DNA from: Tenodera sinensis | Taxonomy: Eukaryota; Arthropoda; Insecta; Mantodea; Mantidae | NCBI GenBank assembly: GCA_030765045.1 | Contig: CM060969.1 | Span: 47,149,216 to 47,213,215 of the forward strand | DNA length: 64,000 bases | Reading direction: 5' to 3' | Shown here: piece by piece, positions 23,681 through 33,498 of the stretch | Position numbering within the stretch: position 1 is the first letter of the stretch | How the letters are laid out: every line of letters starts with the position of its first letter | Notes under the pieces: model-generated | Databases searched by the model: none | Seen by the model: only the letters and a program-made list of their open reading frames with translations | Told to the model about the DNA's origin: nothing | Translations under genes and position numbers: made by a program

Positions 23681-26600
23681 CTATTTGGTTCTTTCTTTGT
23701 ATGGCTTCAATTTATTTTTATGGTATCTTCCTACCAACTTGCCATTTGTATTCTGTAGCTCATACGTGTGGTCACCCAGCTGTTTTGTTATGACTAGTGG
23801 TCCAGTATACAATAGTTCCATCTTTCCAGATCTTTTTTCAGATGCCTTGGATGCTTTGTGGCTTTTTAAGAGCACCTTTTCTCCAATTTGTGGGGACCAT
23901 TTCCTGACGAATCTTTTCACCTTGTTCCTCCCTTTTTCAGCCTTCTGCTGTAATCTTCTGAATGCCAATTGACATTTTTCCTTCTCCGATAATTCTCTCT
24001 GGGCAGCCATTGTAGTGTCAATGTCAATTGCTAATTTTCTTGGTTTCGTGTTGGTCATAAGCTCGATAGGTGCGAACTTGGTCGTGGGGTTCACCGAATG
24101 GTTAATTACCTCCTCTATATATCCGCATTTTTCCGTCCAGGAAGTGTGGTCTCTGTGGCAGAGCAAACGAAAATAAATACTAATATCCCTCATGATTCTC
24201 TCAGTCGGGTTTCCCTGGGGATAATATGCTGAGGAATAGTACAATTTTATTCCTAATGTTTCTAAGGTGTTCTGAAACAACTTGCTCTTATGCATGGTCG
24301 CATTGTCCGATAGGATACATTTTATTCTCCCATATTTTGGGATGTAGTCCTTGACGATTTTATCTAGGCATGTTCTGCTTTTGATGTTCTTGATGGGATA
24401 TATTTTGGTGAATTTTGTGAAAACATCAAACATGACAAATATGTATCTGTTTCCATTTTTACCTCTTGGCAGCTCTCCATGCTCGTCAATACACACCAAT
24501 GCGTTTTTCTCGTTCCTCACGATGGATTGTGGGATGACATCGTACTTTACATTAATTGGCTTGGCCTTTTGGCATAGGTCGCATGAGGAAATTAACTTCC
24601 TGACCTTCTTGCCAAGATGTTTAATGTACAATACCTCCTCGATGGCAAGCATTGTCCTCTCAGTACCGGAGTGAAGCATCGAGTGGTGGAATGCCAAAAT
24701 GACCCTGTCCTGTAAGGAATTTGGTACCATCATTTTCCATTTCCTTACGTCGCGACCATGCAATTTAAATAGGATGTTCCTAAATTTGCCTATCTTGGCA
24801 TCCAATCTTGGTATTATGTCTGGAGCCTTGTCGAATAGCCTCTTCAATTCAGGGTCTTCTTGTTGTAGCTTTGCTATGTTCTTGAAGTCTTGCAAGATCT
24901 CGTTGCTTTCTTTGCTACTTATCTGCATAATTTTGATCTCATGGTGCGGACTGTATATCGTCTCGGGTATGTGACTCTCCGACCTCAATCTTGACAATAA
25001 GTCACTGAAGATGTTCTCCTTCCCCGGGATATGTTTGACCTCTATGTCGTATGACATGATCTCATGTATGTACCTTGAGATTTTGGAGTTGGTCAGCTTG
25101 CATTTTTGAATGAAGGACAGGCTTACGTGATCTGTATATATAATTATTTTATAAAGATATATATATTGTCTGAACTTTTGCAACGCAAAATGGATTGCAC
25201 CTATTTCCAGTTCGGTTATGCAGGCATTGGCTTCTATCTTATTTAAGAATCTAGAAGCTGTGGCAATCACATGTTTGTTGCCATCTGCATCTTCTTGTGC
25301 TAATATCGCACCATATGAGTGCGCACTAGCATCAGTGTATACTAGAAAAGGTGAATTTGGATCCGGTCGTTCCAGGAGAATACTGTGCTTGAAAAGTTCT
25401 TTGATATTCTCAAAGGCCACCTGGTGTTCAGCATTCCATTCCCACTTAGTATCTTTTTTCAACAGTGCTCTAAGGGGTACCAATTCCTTAGCGTAGTTGA
25501 CCACGAATTTCGACTGGTACTGTAAAATGCCCAGAAACCTTCTCAACTGTTTTAAGTTACGTGGGGGTGGTATATGCTCTATGGCCTTGACCCTCTCCGG
25601 ATTAGGTTGTATACCATCAGGTGTTATGATGTGGCCCAGAAATTCAGCCTCTTTAACGAAAAACTCACACTTTTCTAAATTTAGGGTCATGTTGCTTTCC
25701 TGGAACCTGGATAATACATAATCTATGTGATGTAAGTGCGACTCGGGATTCTCACTGTATATTAAAAAGTCGTCTACATATTGCGTCACAAAAGTCTCGA
25801 TGGTATCTCCAAAAACTTTGTCCAGAGCTCTTAGTAGTGCACTGCTACTGGTCGATAGTCCAAAGGCACATTTTGAAAAATGGTATACCTTTCCTTTGTG
25901 CAAGAAACAGGTATATTTCCTGACATCTGGATGAAGAGGAATTTGCCAGAATGATGCTGTCAAGTCAAGACTAGTGAAATGTTGACCTCCCTTCAATTTC
26001 GATATTAGTTGGTCTACCCCTTCAGGCCTGTAGTGATCCGGCAAGGTATGTGTGTTTATCTTCCTTGCGTCGATGGTCATCCTCAATTTTCCCCCTTTCT
26101 TATGGACCCATACTACTGGATTCACATAACATGAGTCCGACGGCTCTATTATTCCGTCCGCTAACATTTTCTGGATTACTCTGTCAGCTTCCTCCCTGAT
26201 GGAGTTGGGGATGGGCCTGGATTTGTGTGAATAGGGGGTAATATCTGTTACTGTAAAGGTATGTACGTACTTGTTACACGTACCTGGCTTTTTATCGAAA
26301 ACTTTCCTGTTTTTAACCAATATTTTCCTAAGTTGGTTTCTTTCCTCTTCAGAGATGCCATGTGCCCCCCAGACCTTCTCATCGATTAGCTGTAGCATCG
26401 ATTCTTCTCCATCTGTTGGTAGTGGTTCAGGTTGGTAGTTGTCCCAAGCAACATACTCGTCTTCTGTGCAGATCCAATGGCTGCAAACGTTAGTTTCTTC
26501 ATCGCTCGTCCAACCTGTTTTCTTCTTATTTACCCTTAGGTCTACCAACCTATTCTCGTGGACATTGATGTTCTCCACAAAGAATTGTTCATCCGGATGG

Positions 26601-27190
26601 ATCCCTGTCTGGTCTGGTTCCTCCTGGCATGTTTCTTCCTCCAGGAACTTCGCAGTGCATTCTGAGGCTCCTTCCTTAATGATAAATTCATGTAGGTCAT
26701 AGTTAATTACCGACCTCCAAAGGTTAAGCAAATCACTGCCAATGATTAGGGTAGCTGTCAGTCTAGGTATTACTAGGGCAATGAAATCGAACTTCCAACT
26801 TCCGATTTCAATTACCAGCCTTACCTGGTATTTAACATGTTCCTTTTTCTTGCCAATTGCTGTGCTGCAATACACTCCACACTCAGGCAAGAATTCAGCA
26901 TTCCTTTTAGTTATCAGTTCCTGGAACAGCTGTTCGTCACATACTGATGTGCTGGCTCCTGTATCGATCATCGCTGGCAATTCGATGCCCCATACCTTCA
27001 GCCTAATCATTGGTGGATTGGTTATTTCCTTTCTTTCACTCGCCTGTCTTCTCAAGGTACCTACATTACATTGGTCAATATCGCCCCTACTGCCACACAG
27101 GTCAACTTCCGGGACACAAAGTTGACTTGTACTTAGTTTTCCTGGACGTTGGAGGTGATCGTAGTTTCTGTATTCTGTGCAGTATCGGTC
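23681..27190 (-). CDS. pol: Pol polyprotein of the intact Gypsy element (protease, RT, RNase H, integrase)
   Basis: About 1170 residues are open in the frame -1 to Gag. The frame opens after a stop at 27193-27191 and overlaps the gag end by about 58 bases. There is no ATG near the start (the first in-frame near-start is TTG at 27055), so translation by frameshift is likely. Counting from that TTG, the order is: protease near residue 30 (MIDTGASTSV, flap IIGSDLL); RT (KLRMTIDARKIN, LDLTASFWQIPL, QYVDDFLIY); RNase H (VYTDAS, TDHVSLSF, FSDLLSRL); integrase zinc finger (FHHSMLHSG ... CDLCQKAKP) and catalytic core (CIDEHGELPRG, LSDNATMHKS, GNPTERIMRD); then a C-terminal GPY-like domain (ELLYTGPLVITKQLGDHTYE). 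All key catalytic residues are visible. It acts in cytoplasmic particles and then the nucleus. Confidence 0.95.
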   Translation of the reverse strand, partial: DRYCTEYRNYDHLQRPGKLSTSQLCVPEVDLCGSRGDIDQCNVGTLRRQASERKEITNPPMIRLKVWGIELPAMIDTGASTSVCDEQLFQELITKRNAEFLPECGVYCSTAIGKKKEHVKYQVRLVIEIGSWKFDFIALVIPRLTATLIIGSDLLNLWRSVINYDLHEFIIKEGASECTAKFLEEETCQEEPDQTGIHPDEQFFVENINVHENRLVDLRVNKKKTGWTSDEETNVCSHWICTEDEYVAWDNYQPEPLPTDGEESMLQLIDEKVWGAHGISEEERNQLRKILVKNRKVFDKKPGTCNKYVHTFTVTDITPYSHKSRPIPNSIREEADRVIQKMLADGIIEPSDSCYVNPVVWVHKKGGKLRMTIDARKINTHTLPDHYRPEGVDQLISKLKGGQHFTSLDLTASFWQIPLHPDVRKYTCFLHKGKVYHFSKCAFGLSTSSSALLRALDKVFGDTIETFVTQYVDDFLIYSENPESHLHHIDYVLSRFQESNMTLNLEKCEFFVKEAEFLGHIITPDGIQPNPERVKAIEHIPPPRNLKQLRRFLGILQYQSKFVVNYAKELVPLRALLKKDTKWEWNAEHQVAFENIKELFKHSILLERPDPNSPFLVYTDASAHSYGAILAQEDADGNKHVIATASRFLNKIEANACITELEIGAIHFALQKFRQYIYLYKIIIYTDHVSLSFIQKCKLTNSKISRYIHEIMSYDIEVKHIPGKENIFSDLLSRLRSESHIPETIYSPHHEIKIMQISSKESNEILQDFKNIAKLQQEDPELKRLFDKAPDIIPRLDAKIGKFRNILFKLHGRDVRKWKMMVPNSLQDRVILAFHHSMLHSGTERTMLAIEEVLYIKHLGKKVRKLISSCDLCQKAKPINVKYDVIPQSIVRNEKNALVCIDEHGELPRGKNGNRYIFVMFDVFTKFTKIYPIKNIKSRTCLDKIVKDYIPKYGRIKCILSDNATMHKSKLFQNTLETLGIKLYYSSAYYPQGNPTERIMRDISIYFRLLCHRDHTSWTEKCGYIEEVINHSVNPTTKFAPIELMTNTKPRKLAIDIDTTMAAQRELSEKEKCQLAFRRLQQKAEKGRNKVKRFVRKWSPQIGEKVLLKSHKASKASEKRSGKMELLYTGPLVITKQLGDHTYELQNTNGKLVGRYHKNKLKPYKERTK

Positions 27191-29193
27191 CTATCCGGCA
27201 CATTTTCATTCTGTTCCTGTTGTCTTATGTTGTCGATGTTCCCTTGGTTTCTGCCCCTTTGACGTGAACCCCTATTGTACGACGGCCTATGGCTGTTCAT
27301 GTATTCCCTACAGAATCGTATATGATTCACTTGATGGGTACGTTCTCCTGGTCTTCCACGATCATACCTGTGCGTTCTGTACCTCGATTCACCCCTCGGT
27401 ATTGTGTCGTGGTACCGCTGTCTTGTGTTCTCCATCCTCTCGCCATGATTATGTGGTTGTGGGAAATGGTGTGCCCCTCTCCCCCTTTCATGGGTACTCC
27501 TAGTATTTCTATTTTCTCCCTCACTCTGGTTGTTCGTAGTCGTGTTTCGGTTTAGGATGGGTGAGTTTGGGTGACCGTTCCTATGTCTATGCTCATTAGG
27601 CCGACCATTTTGTGTTTCGAAGGCTGTCAGCAGTTCTATCATATCTGCAAAATCTACTGGCCTCGCAACAATTAATCCTGTTCTCACTGTGTCTGGGAAA
27701 TGTCTTGTTATGCTGGCAATTAGTTCTGCCTCCGACAAGTTGGGGTCTAATAGCTTTCCTTTGTTGGCTACTTTCATAAAATAGTCGACTAATGACAACC
27801 CTTTGGCTGGATCGTATCTACCTGTCGCTAGCTCTACCCTAGTTTGGTTTTGTTTAGCTGGGCCCCAATACCTTGATAGGAATAAATTTCTGAATGAGCT
27901 ATAAGACTCATGACCAGCTAGTGTTAACCTGAGCCATTCTAATGCCTTGTTTTTTAAGCTTTTCTTAACTATCATCATCCTAAGCTCGTTTGGTATCCTT
28001 TTCACTTTAAAGTATTCTTCCATCTCTTTAACAAAGAGTTTTGGATCGTCTCCCTTCTCCTCGTCAAATGTAGGTGGTGTGATTTCATGTAATATGCTGT
28101 TGGTGTAACATGTGTTATGTGTTGTGTCATTGTTTGGTTGTGAACCTCTTTCTCTATATGGTGAGTCAACATTTTGTACATTACTCAAGTAACTTTCATC
28201 TTGTACATTACTTACATCTAAATCATCTTGTCTTTGTAATGCCTTCACAACATCATTTACATTAGCCAAATTTTCTTTCCCTTTTTTCATTTCTTCACAA
28301 ATTGATTTTAAATCATTCTTTATTTCTAAGTGGCTTTGTTTCATATCATTTATAGCATCCTGTTGTGAAAGCATCACATCATTCATTGTCTTAATTTTAG
28401 GAATTACAATTTGTTCTACAGTTTCATTAATAATGTCTTTCTTTACTACCTCAATCTCTTTCCTTAATTCCTCAGTTATTTCTGCTTTTACATTTGTAAT
28501 CTTACAGTCTACATTTGTATTACATTCTGTTATTTCATCCCTACATCTAGCAATTTCTTCTTCTAACACAATTTTATTCTCCCTCATCTCTGATTCTATC
28601 TTTCCCATCCTATCTCCTACAATTTCTATCCTAGCTTCTAAGGCTTCCTTTGTTTCATTTAAGTTTTTGTGAACTAATTTTAAATTAGTTTCCATTACTT
28701 TCATATTTTCTTTACACTCCTGTCTACCTAATTCCATTTTCTGTTCTAAGTTCTGTCTACCTAATTCCATTTTCTGTTCTAAGTCTTTTCTCACTTCCTC
28801 CATTTTCTGACCTATCTCTTCCTTATTCTGTTCCAGTTTCTGACCTAAACTTTGTTCCATGTCATGTTTTAATTCTGCATTATTTTGCTCCATTTTCTGG
28901 CCTAATTCTACCTTGTTTTGTTCCAGTTTCTGACCTAAACTTTGTTCTATATCCTGTTTCAATTCTACCTTGTTTTGTTCCAGTTTCTGTTCTAGTCTTT
29001 CAAACATCATCATCATTAACCTTTGATCTTTGCTTATTTCCGCCTGTTCCTCATTCTCTAATCCTATCTGATAACTAGGCCTATCTGCCCCTTCCCCCAC
29101 TCCTGTTTCTATCTCTTTTCGCGACATATTAATTCCTTTATCTAATTCACTTAATGTTGAAAGTCCCAATAGTTTGCCACTTCTCAAAAACAT
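27133..29193 (-). CDS. gag: Gag of the intact Gypsy element, with long N-terminal coiled coil
   Basis: 686 residues from ATG 29193. The first 350 residues are dominated by a charged coiled coil built from tandem units such as KLEQNKVELGQKMEQ and KMELGRQNLEQ. The retrotransposon Gag/capsid domain follows (ITPPTFDEEKGDDPKLFVKE, ALEWLRLTLAGHESYSSFRN, SRYWGPAKQNQTRVELA), at about residues 380-510. The C-terminal 160 residues are Arg/Gly/Asn-rich (RGRGAHHFPQPHNHGERME, RGSRQRGRNQGN) and contain no CCHC zinc knuckle, so the basic tail probably binds RNA. The stop TAA is at 27135-27133. The last seven sense bases, GGAAAAC, resemble a -1 slippery site. Confidence 0.94.
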   Translation of the reverse strand: MFLRSGKLLGLSTLSELDKGINMSRKEIETGVGEGADRPSYQIGLENEEQAEISKDQRLMMMMFERLEQKLEQNKVELKQDIEQSLGQKLEQNKVELGQKMEQNNAELKHDMEQSLGQKLEQNKEEIGQKMEEVRKDLEQKMELGRQNLEQKMELGRQECKENMKVMETNLKLVHKNLNETKEALEARIEIVGDRMGKIESEMRENKIVLEEEIARCRDEITECNTNVDCKITNVKAEITEELRKEIEVVKKDIINETVEQIVIPKIKTMNDVMLSQQDAINDMKQSHLEIKNDLKSICEEMKKGKENLANVNDVVKALQRQDDLDVSNVQDESYLSNVQNVDSPYRERGSQPNNDTTHNTCYTNSILHEITPPTFDEEKGDDPKLFVKEMEEYFKVKRIPNELRMMIVKKSLKNKALEWLRLTLAGHESYSSFRNLFLSRYWGPAKQNQTRVELATGRYDPAKGLSLVDYFMKVANKGKLLDPNLSEAELIASITRHFPDTVRTGLIVARPVDFADMIELLTAFETQNGRPNEHRHRNGHPNSPILNRNTTTNNQSEGENRNTRSTHERGRGAHHFPQPHNHGERMENTRQRYHDTIPRGESRYRTHRYDRGRPGERTHQVNHIRFCREYMNSHRPSYNRGSRQRGRNQGNIDNIRQQEQNENVPDRTDTAQNTETTITSNVQEN
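27136..27142 (-). promoter_or_regulatory. Candidate -1 frameshift site GGAAAAC before the gag stop
   Basis: In the gag frame it reads G-GAA-AAC and is followed at once by TAA. Pol is open in the -1 frame here. AAA/AAC fits the A-site half of a slippery heptamer. GGA in the P-site half is not ideal, but retroviral sites starting GGA are known (for example MMTV pro-pol). Inference only. Confidence 0.45.
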
Positions 29194-29461
29194 ATATTAT
29201 AGAAATAAAATAAAGATAAAAAGTTTAGATCCTACTTTTTTTTTTTTTTTTCTGCTGGTTCTTCGTCCAGTTATTTACGTCTCCTGGGTAGTTGACTTCG
29301 CCAGATGATCTCCGGTGTTTTTCCCACGTTGATTCTCCGTGTATCGATGTTTTGACGGATCGTTGATATCAAACGATGTTCAATGGCGTCTTTTTCCTGC
29401 ACGATGAGATAGCGTCCTTTTTGATGTTTATCGCACTCGTAATTTTGCATTCCATTCTAAA

Positions 29462-29484
29462 TTCGAGCCCCACGTTGGGCGCCA
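29462..29484 (-). other. Primer-binding site, complementary to tRNA-Lys(CUU) 3' end
   Basis: The minus strand reads TGGCGCCCAACGTGGGGC then TCGAA, two bases after the 5' LTR. This is the reverse complement of the 3' end of animal tRNA-Lys(CUU), including CCA, over about 23 bases. It primes minus-strand synthesis. Confidence 0.9.
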
Positions 29485-29486
29485 TT

Positions 29487-30051
29487 TGTGGCGGGGGTTT
29501 TATTATAAAGGATGGTTAACACATATTAGCGTGAATATAGCAGCAAATGGAGCATTGTTTTTTGCTAAAAGGTGGAAAGTTTGTTAGAGCAGACGCCACT
29601 CTTTTCTGCAGGGGATGTGGTCGTAGAATGGAATGCATAAACCAACGTACTTTTATTACAAACACATTTATTAGTTATCTACACTTCTCGTTACAGTTTC
29701 AGCTAGTTAATAACTGTTAAAATTGGATAGCGTCCATGCTGTTTAAAAGTTTTGGTGTAATTCACATATTCACACGCCATCAACAATTATACGTCCTTAC
29801 ACTTTGAAGTCACAGACGCTAATGAAAGTAGTTTCTGAGCGTCCTATGACGCAACACCGCCATTCTTATGTATTCATCCGCGCAACAGTTCTCATTGGTT
29901 GAATTCAAAGTGACGAGAAGACATTGTCTATTTTGAGTATTATTAAAAAAAATAAGTCCCTGATACACCCAAATTAAAACAATTAAAAATTTACACACTC
30001 TTACAAAAATATTTACATGAACAATTTTCTATTAGTCAATATTCTGTCTCA
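29487..30051 (-). repeat. 5' LTR of the intact Gypsy element
   Basis: 565 bp, same ends as 21675-22239, and followed by AAAT at 30052-30055. It should carry the element promoter. A CATTGGTTGAATT stretch and the AT-rich start are visible, but no TATA box can be assigned with confidence. Confidence 0.95.
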
Positions 30052-30055
30052 AAAT

Positions 30056-30539
30056 AAAACAGAAAATCGACATCGCAAAAATAAAGAAAACTAACAGATC
30101 AACCCAAATCCTTTAACCCTTGCAAATATACAGTATAATCTAAATTGAGTGGAAGAAATACTGAAATCAGAAGAAAACACTGAAATAATAGAATAGTTGT
30201 GTATGGAGACAAATCCTGTACAAGACTGGCTTCATATACCGGGTTGAAGGTACTGCTTTGGCGATACATTAACCAGGGATTCAACATGATGGGAGTAACA
30301 AATATGTCCAATACAATTATTGTCAATAAAGAGCCTTTTCACTGAAATAAAATAATTTGTGTGCAATATTTGGTGCCATCTAATTTTTTGACAACTGAAT
30401 ATAAATTGTGTATTACTTCACTGTTAAGCAAATGTGTGAACAGTGCCATAATGTCTTTGTTCCTTAATTTAAATTAATTTAGCCACAATTTTATGTTAAA
30501 ATGTCATACAAAGTTTAATTTCTAAGAGAAATTGATGAT
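30056..30539. other. Stretch with nothing recognised
   Basis: AT-rich sequence right of the intact Gypsy element, with no element or coding signal seen. Confidence 0.5.
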
Positions 30540-30760
30540 GATTTTTTTGTAGTGTTTAACGCCTGCTTTTACTACTAGGGCACCTCAGGCAGTAACACTG
30601 ATGATACATGGAATGAAGATGGAGCACCGGTGGAATGAGAATGGCGGGGGAAACCGGAGAACCTGGAGGAAACCCGCTTTGTCCGAATCCCACCTGGGAT
30701 TAAACGCGGGCCGCTTTGGTGAGAAACAAGTGGTCTAACCACTCGACTGCGGTGCGGTCC
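30540..30760 (-). mobile_element. SINE with the same GC-rich body as 12595-12815
   Basis: Reverse-complemented, it carries GGGTTTCCTCCAGGTTCTCC, CCGGTGCTCCATCTTCATTC and AAAAGCAGGCGTTAAACAC. The head contains GTCGAGTGGTTAGACCAC, a tRNA A-box-like motif. It ends at the plus-strand left with a T run. Confidence 0.78.
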
Positions 30761-30870
30761 TGATGATGATGATGACGATGACGACGATGATACTAATAAT
30801 AACTATAATCAATAGTAATCGTAAATAATATAAATAATCAATAATAAAAATAATAAATAATAAATAATGA
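30761..30870. repeat. Simple repeat (GAT/ACG)n then (AAT)n
   Basis: GATGATGATGACGATGACG followed by AAT-rich repeats. A second (GAT)n run lies at 31104-31140, flanking the SINE between them. Confidence 0.9.
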
Positions 30871-30882
30871 TAAAGAAAACTA

Positions 30883-31096
30883 TTTTGTTGTTCAACAACA
30901 CTGTCAATTGCAAGGATCACATCAGCGTCGCCAGTGTGTCGGAATTTTGTCCCACAGGAGTTCTTTTACATGCCAGTAAATCTACTGACTTTGAGCTGTC
31001 ATTTTTAAGCACACTTAAAAACCATCAGTCCGGATTTGAACCCTCTACCTTGGGATCAGTAGGCCAGCATCTAACCAACTGAGCCACCCAGATCAA
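30883..31096 (-). mobile_element. tRNA-derived SINE, same family as 51952-52194
   Basis: The minus strand starts ATCTGGGTGGCTCAGTTGG (A box) and has a B-box-like GGGTTCAAATCC. The body shares CAGTAGATTTACTGGCATGT and CTCCTGTGGGACAAAATTCC with 51952-52194. It is diverged by point changes. Confidence 0.88.
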
Positions 31097-31549
31097 ATAT
31101 AAAGATGATGATGATGACGACGATGATGATGACGACCAGCTCAACATTGCCATTTATATTACTGAAAAAATGAACATTTTTACCAAAAGACAAAATATAC
31201 TGAAATGAAACTTAGTATTTTATATTTCTACTTGGAGATCTGACAGGTCTTGTGCTGTTCAAACATTGCAATGCCAAAACAATAAAATTTTAAGAATAAA
31301 CTATAAATTGTTTGGACTGTTTTGATGAAAAAAACATTTAACATTAGTTTTAAAATACCTGACGCCACCACACCCACAGTTATCGCAACTCACCCTATCA
31401 ATTGCGTGTGGTTGTGTCTGTATACTATAAACTTAAATTTGTCTAGTGCAAACTTAAAACTGTTTTAAATCACAGCAAGAAAGAAAAAACTTTCATTTTC
31501 ATGAACGGTATATTTTTTAAAGTACAAAAAATAAATATTTAAATATATT

Positions 31550-32455
31550 TTTACTTTCTCTACTTGTAAGTAGGGGAAGCATTGCATTCCACACAAAAAT
31601 TGGATGTCAAGATTTCACTGGAAATATGTTTTGAGGAACCCCGAATCCAAAAAAAGCATTTTTAGAAAAAGGTCCATCTGTGTGTGTCTGTGGACAGCAT
31701 AAGTCAAAAACGAAAAGTCGGTTAAAAACCAAAGTTGGTATTTAGGTTCAATGTCATTCAAGGATGCGACATGAAGATTTTGAAGAAAATAGCCCCACCT
31801 TAAACTACCCTTTACATGGAACATTTTTCGAAAATTGATTTTCTTTCTCTAACGATTTTGATTAAAATGCCATATGTTTGAGATATTTTGATGACAAGTG
31901 AAATGTATATCTTGAATTTTCTGGCTATAGCCCCTGTAGTCGTATTTATTCTGGACGACTTTTGCATAACTGGTAAACTGTTAGAGATAGACAAAATCAT
32001 ACTATACAAAAAATGTAGATCTTGCTAAAATACACAATTTGTCTCAATAAATTTTCTTGTAAGGTGAACCATTTCAGAGATATTCCTTGTTATGTGTGAG
32101 TTTCTGAAAACTTAGAACTTCCATAAAATGGAACATCGTTGTTCATTTTTTTATATGTTAAGTGCACAAAGAGAACAGAATTTCAAAGCTTTAAAAGATT
32201 TGACTTTTGCACAAAGCCTACTGTATTCTAATATTCCGCTTGTACCTACAAGGAAATAAGCAATAAGATAAGTTGTACAAATGTTTATTTCAACTACCAG
32301 TAGGTGAGTGAGTGAATGTATAGGGTTTAACGGAATGTCGATATCGAGCTCATTTGAGCCAACACGAAGAAGATATAGGAATAAGAGTTTGTAAGAATGG
32401 TTAGTACGAGAGTACAGAAAGTCATGTGAGTGCAACACATCAGATTTTTAATCTT
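31550..32455 (+). repeat. Dispersed repeat, most complete copy
   Basis: Starts near TTTTACTTTCTCTACTTGTA, contains GGGGAAGCATTGCATTCCAC and AAACGAAAAGTCGGTTAAAA, and ends near CAACACATCAGATTTTTAAT. Related text occurs around 3890-5130, 6530-8130 and 15290-15440. No coding frame or terminal repeats found; class unknown. Confidence 0.55.
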
Positions 32456-32464
32456 AATACAGTA

Positions 32465-32900
32465 AAATGTGCCTTCAACGGATTCCTGTTAAGCATAAAT
32501 CTGTCTAACACAGAAATATTTTATGGTCCCATGAATTTAGGGTTGACAACCATGGCAAATAACTGAAATTGTCTTTCGTGGACAACAGAAATTTTAACAG
32601 AAATTTCCTAGTTTCAGAATGCAGGATTTTGAAAGTTTTCAGGTACAAAACTACAGCAATGAAGGTGCTTTCAATTGCAGTGCCATGGAATTTGTCAACA
32701 TAGACAGTGATGTGCAAATTGAAACAGACACAGTTGATATAGATGTCTTAATTGAGAATATGTGAAGTCGGATAAAAGAAAAGGCAGAGGTTTCTGTTAG
32801 TTGGAAGAAGAGTGCAGGTTAAAGACTTATCAGGATGCTGTCAAAAGTTTAAAGAAACTGCAACAATTTTCCGTATGACCAAAAGAATCTGGTATGTTTG
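32465..32900 (+). mobile_element. pogo/Tigger-like DNA transposon remnant
   Basis: The first 260 bases match 48300-48590, the left part of the TA-flanked element there (GATTCCTGTTAAGCATAAAT, TATGGTCCCATGAATTTAGG). From ATG 32617 a 49-codon frame reads FNCSAMEFVNIDSDVQIETD and ends IENM. After a frameshift comes TYQDAVKSLKKLQQFS. Short acidic motifs followed by such a helix are typical of Tigger/pogo transposase C-termini. The rest of the gene is missing. The family call is an inference. Confidence 0.55.
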
Positions 32901-33379
32901 GTGTGATTTATCAGGCCAAAGTGTTTGTGAAAGTTGAGCTAAGCAGCAATGTGTCCAGAAAGATTTCCTTGACTACTGGAAAAAATAAATGAATAATGTG
33001 TGCAGCTGTAGTAGTCAAAGATGTTGTATCAAACTGTTTTTGGTGCTAAACATCGCTCTTAATGGTTTATGCTGCTGGATGGTAGGTGGTGGCATGCCAA
33101 AATGAATGAGTGCTATATTCAAAATGAGAATACAACTATCCTCAATCTTTATTAACACCTTGTTACATATTTACAGCTATGCACAATCCTTTTAAGGTAT
33201 TTTCTGTAGTTCAAAGCAGTATCAACATTTCACTATAAAGGAAATAAAACAATCAAAGCATTGGTAATACTGCAAATTGCACTTCTCTTTTGGGTTAGAA
33301 GGCACCATTGCGCATGCACTGTAGCTGGAAGATGGACATGTTTGTTGTAGTTAGGTGATCATGTTACGGTATAAAAAAA

Positions 33380-33498
33380 CGTACTACAAAGGCTCTGGCA
33401 TAATTTGCACAGTGTACATTTTTTAATTATCCTTTAAAATTTTACGTCAATGAATAATGCTATATGAAATTTGTAGGTTAAGCTTATTGTGATAGAAT
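33380..33498. repeat. Left end of a ~165-bp satellite array, before the Gypsy insertion
   Basis: Contains ATTTGCACAGTGTACATT ... AAATTTGTAGGTTAAGC ... GATAGAAT, a diverged unit of the array that continues at 47776, 48071, 52531, 52697 and 53349. The bases between 32900 and 33380 show nothing recognised. Confidence 0.75.

Larger units (their letters stand above)
21675..30051 (-). mobile_element. Complete Ty3/Gypsy LTR retrotransposon (young, intact reading frames)
   Basis: An 8377-bp element on the minus strand, bounded by two 565-bp LTRs that I read as identical and by a 4-bp AAAT duplication (21671-21674 and 30052-30055). The order from the right is LTR, primer-binding site, gag (29193-27133), pol in the -1 frame (27190-23681), a long 3' UTR with a minisatellite, polypurine tract and LTR. 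Both frames are open. Identical LTRs and a clean duplication indicate a very recent insertion, so this copy may still be capable of movement. It has a broken relative on the plus strand at 33499-47775. Confidence 0.95.

Noticed and set aside
24351..24974. Plus-strand open frames across the intact pol and gag
   Set aside because: Antisense shadows of the minus-strand genes with no supporting motifs.
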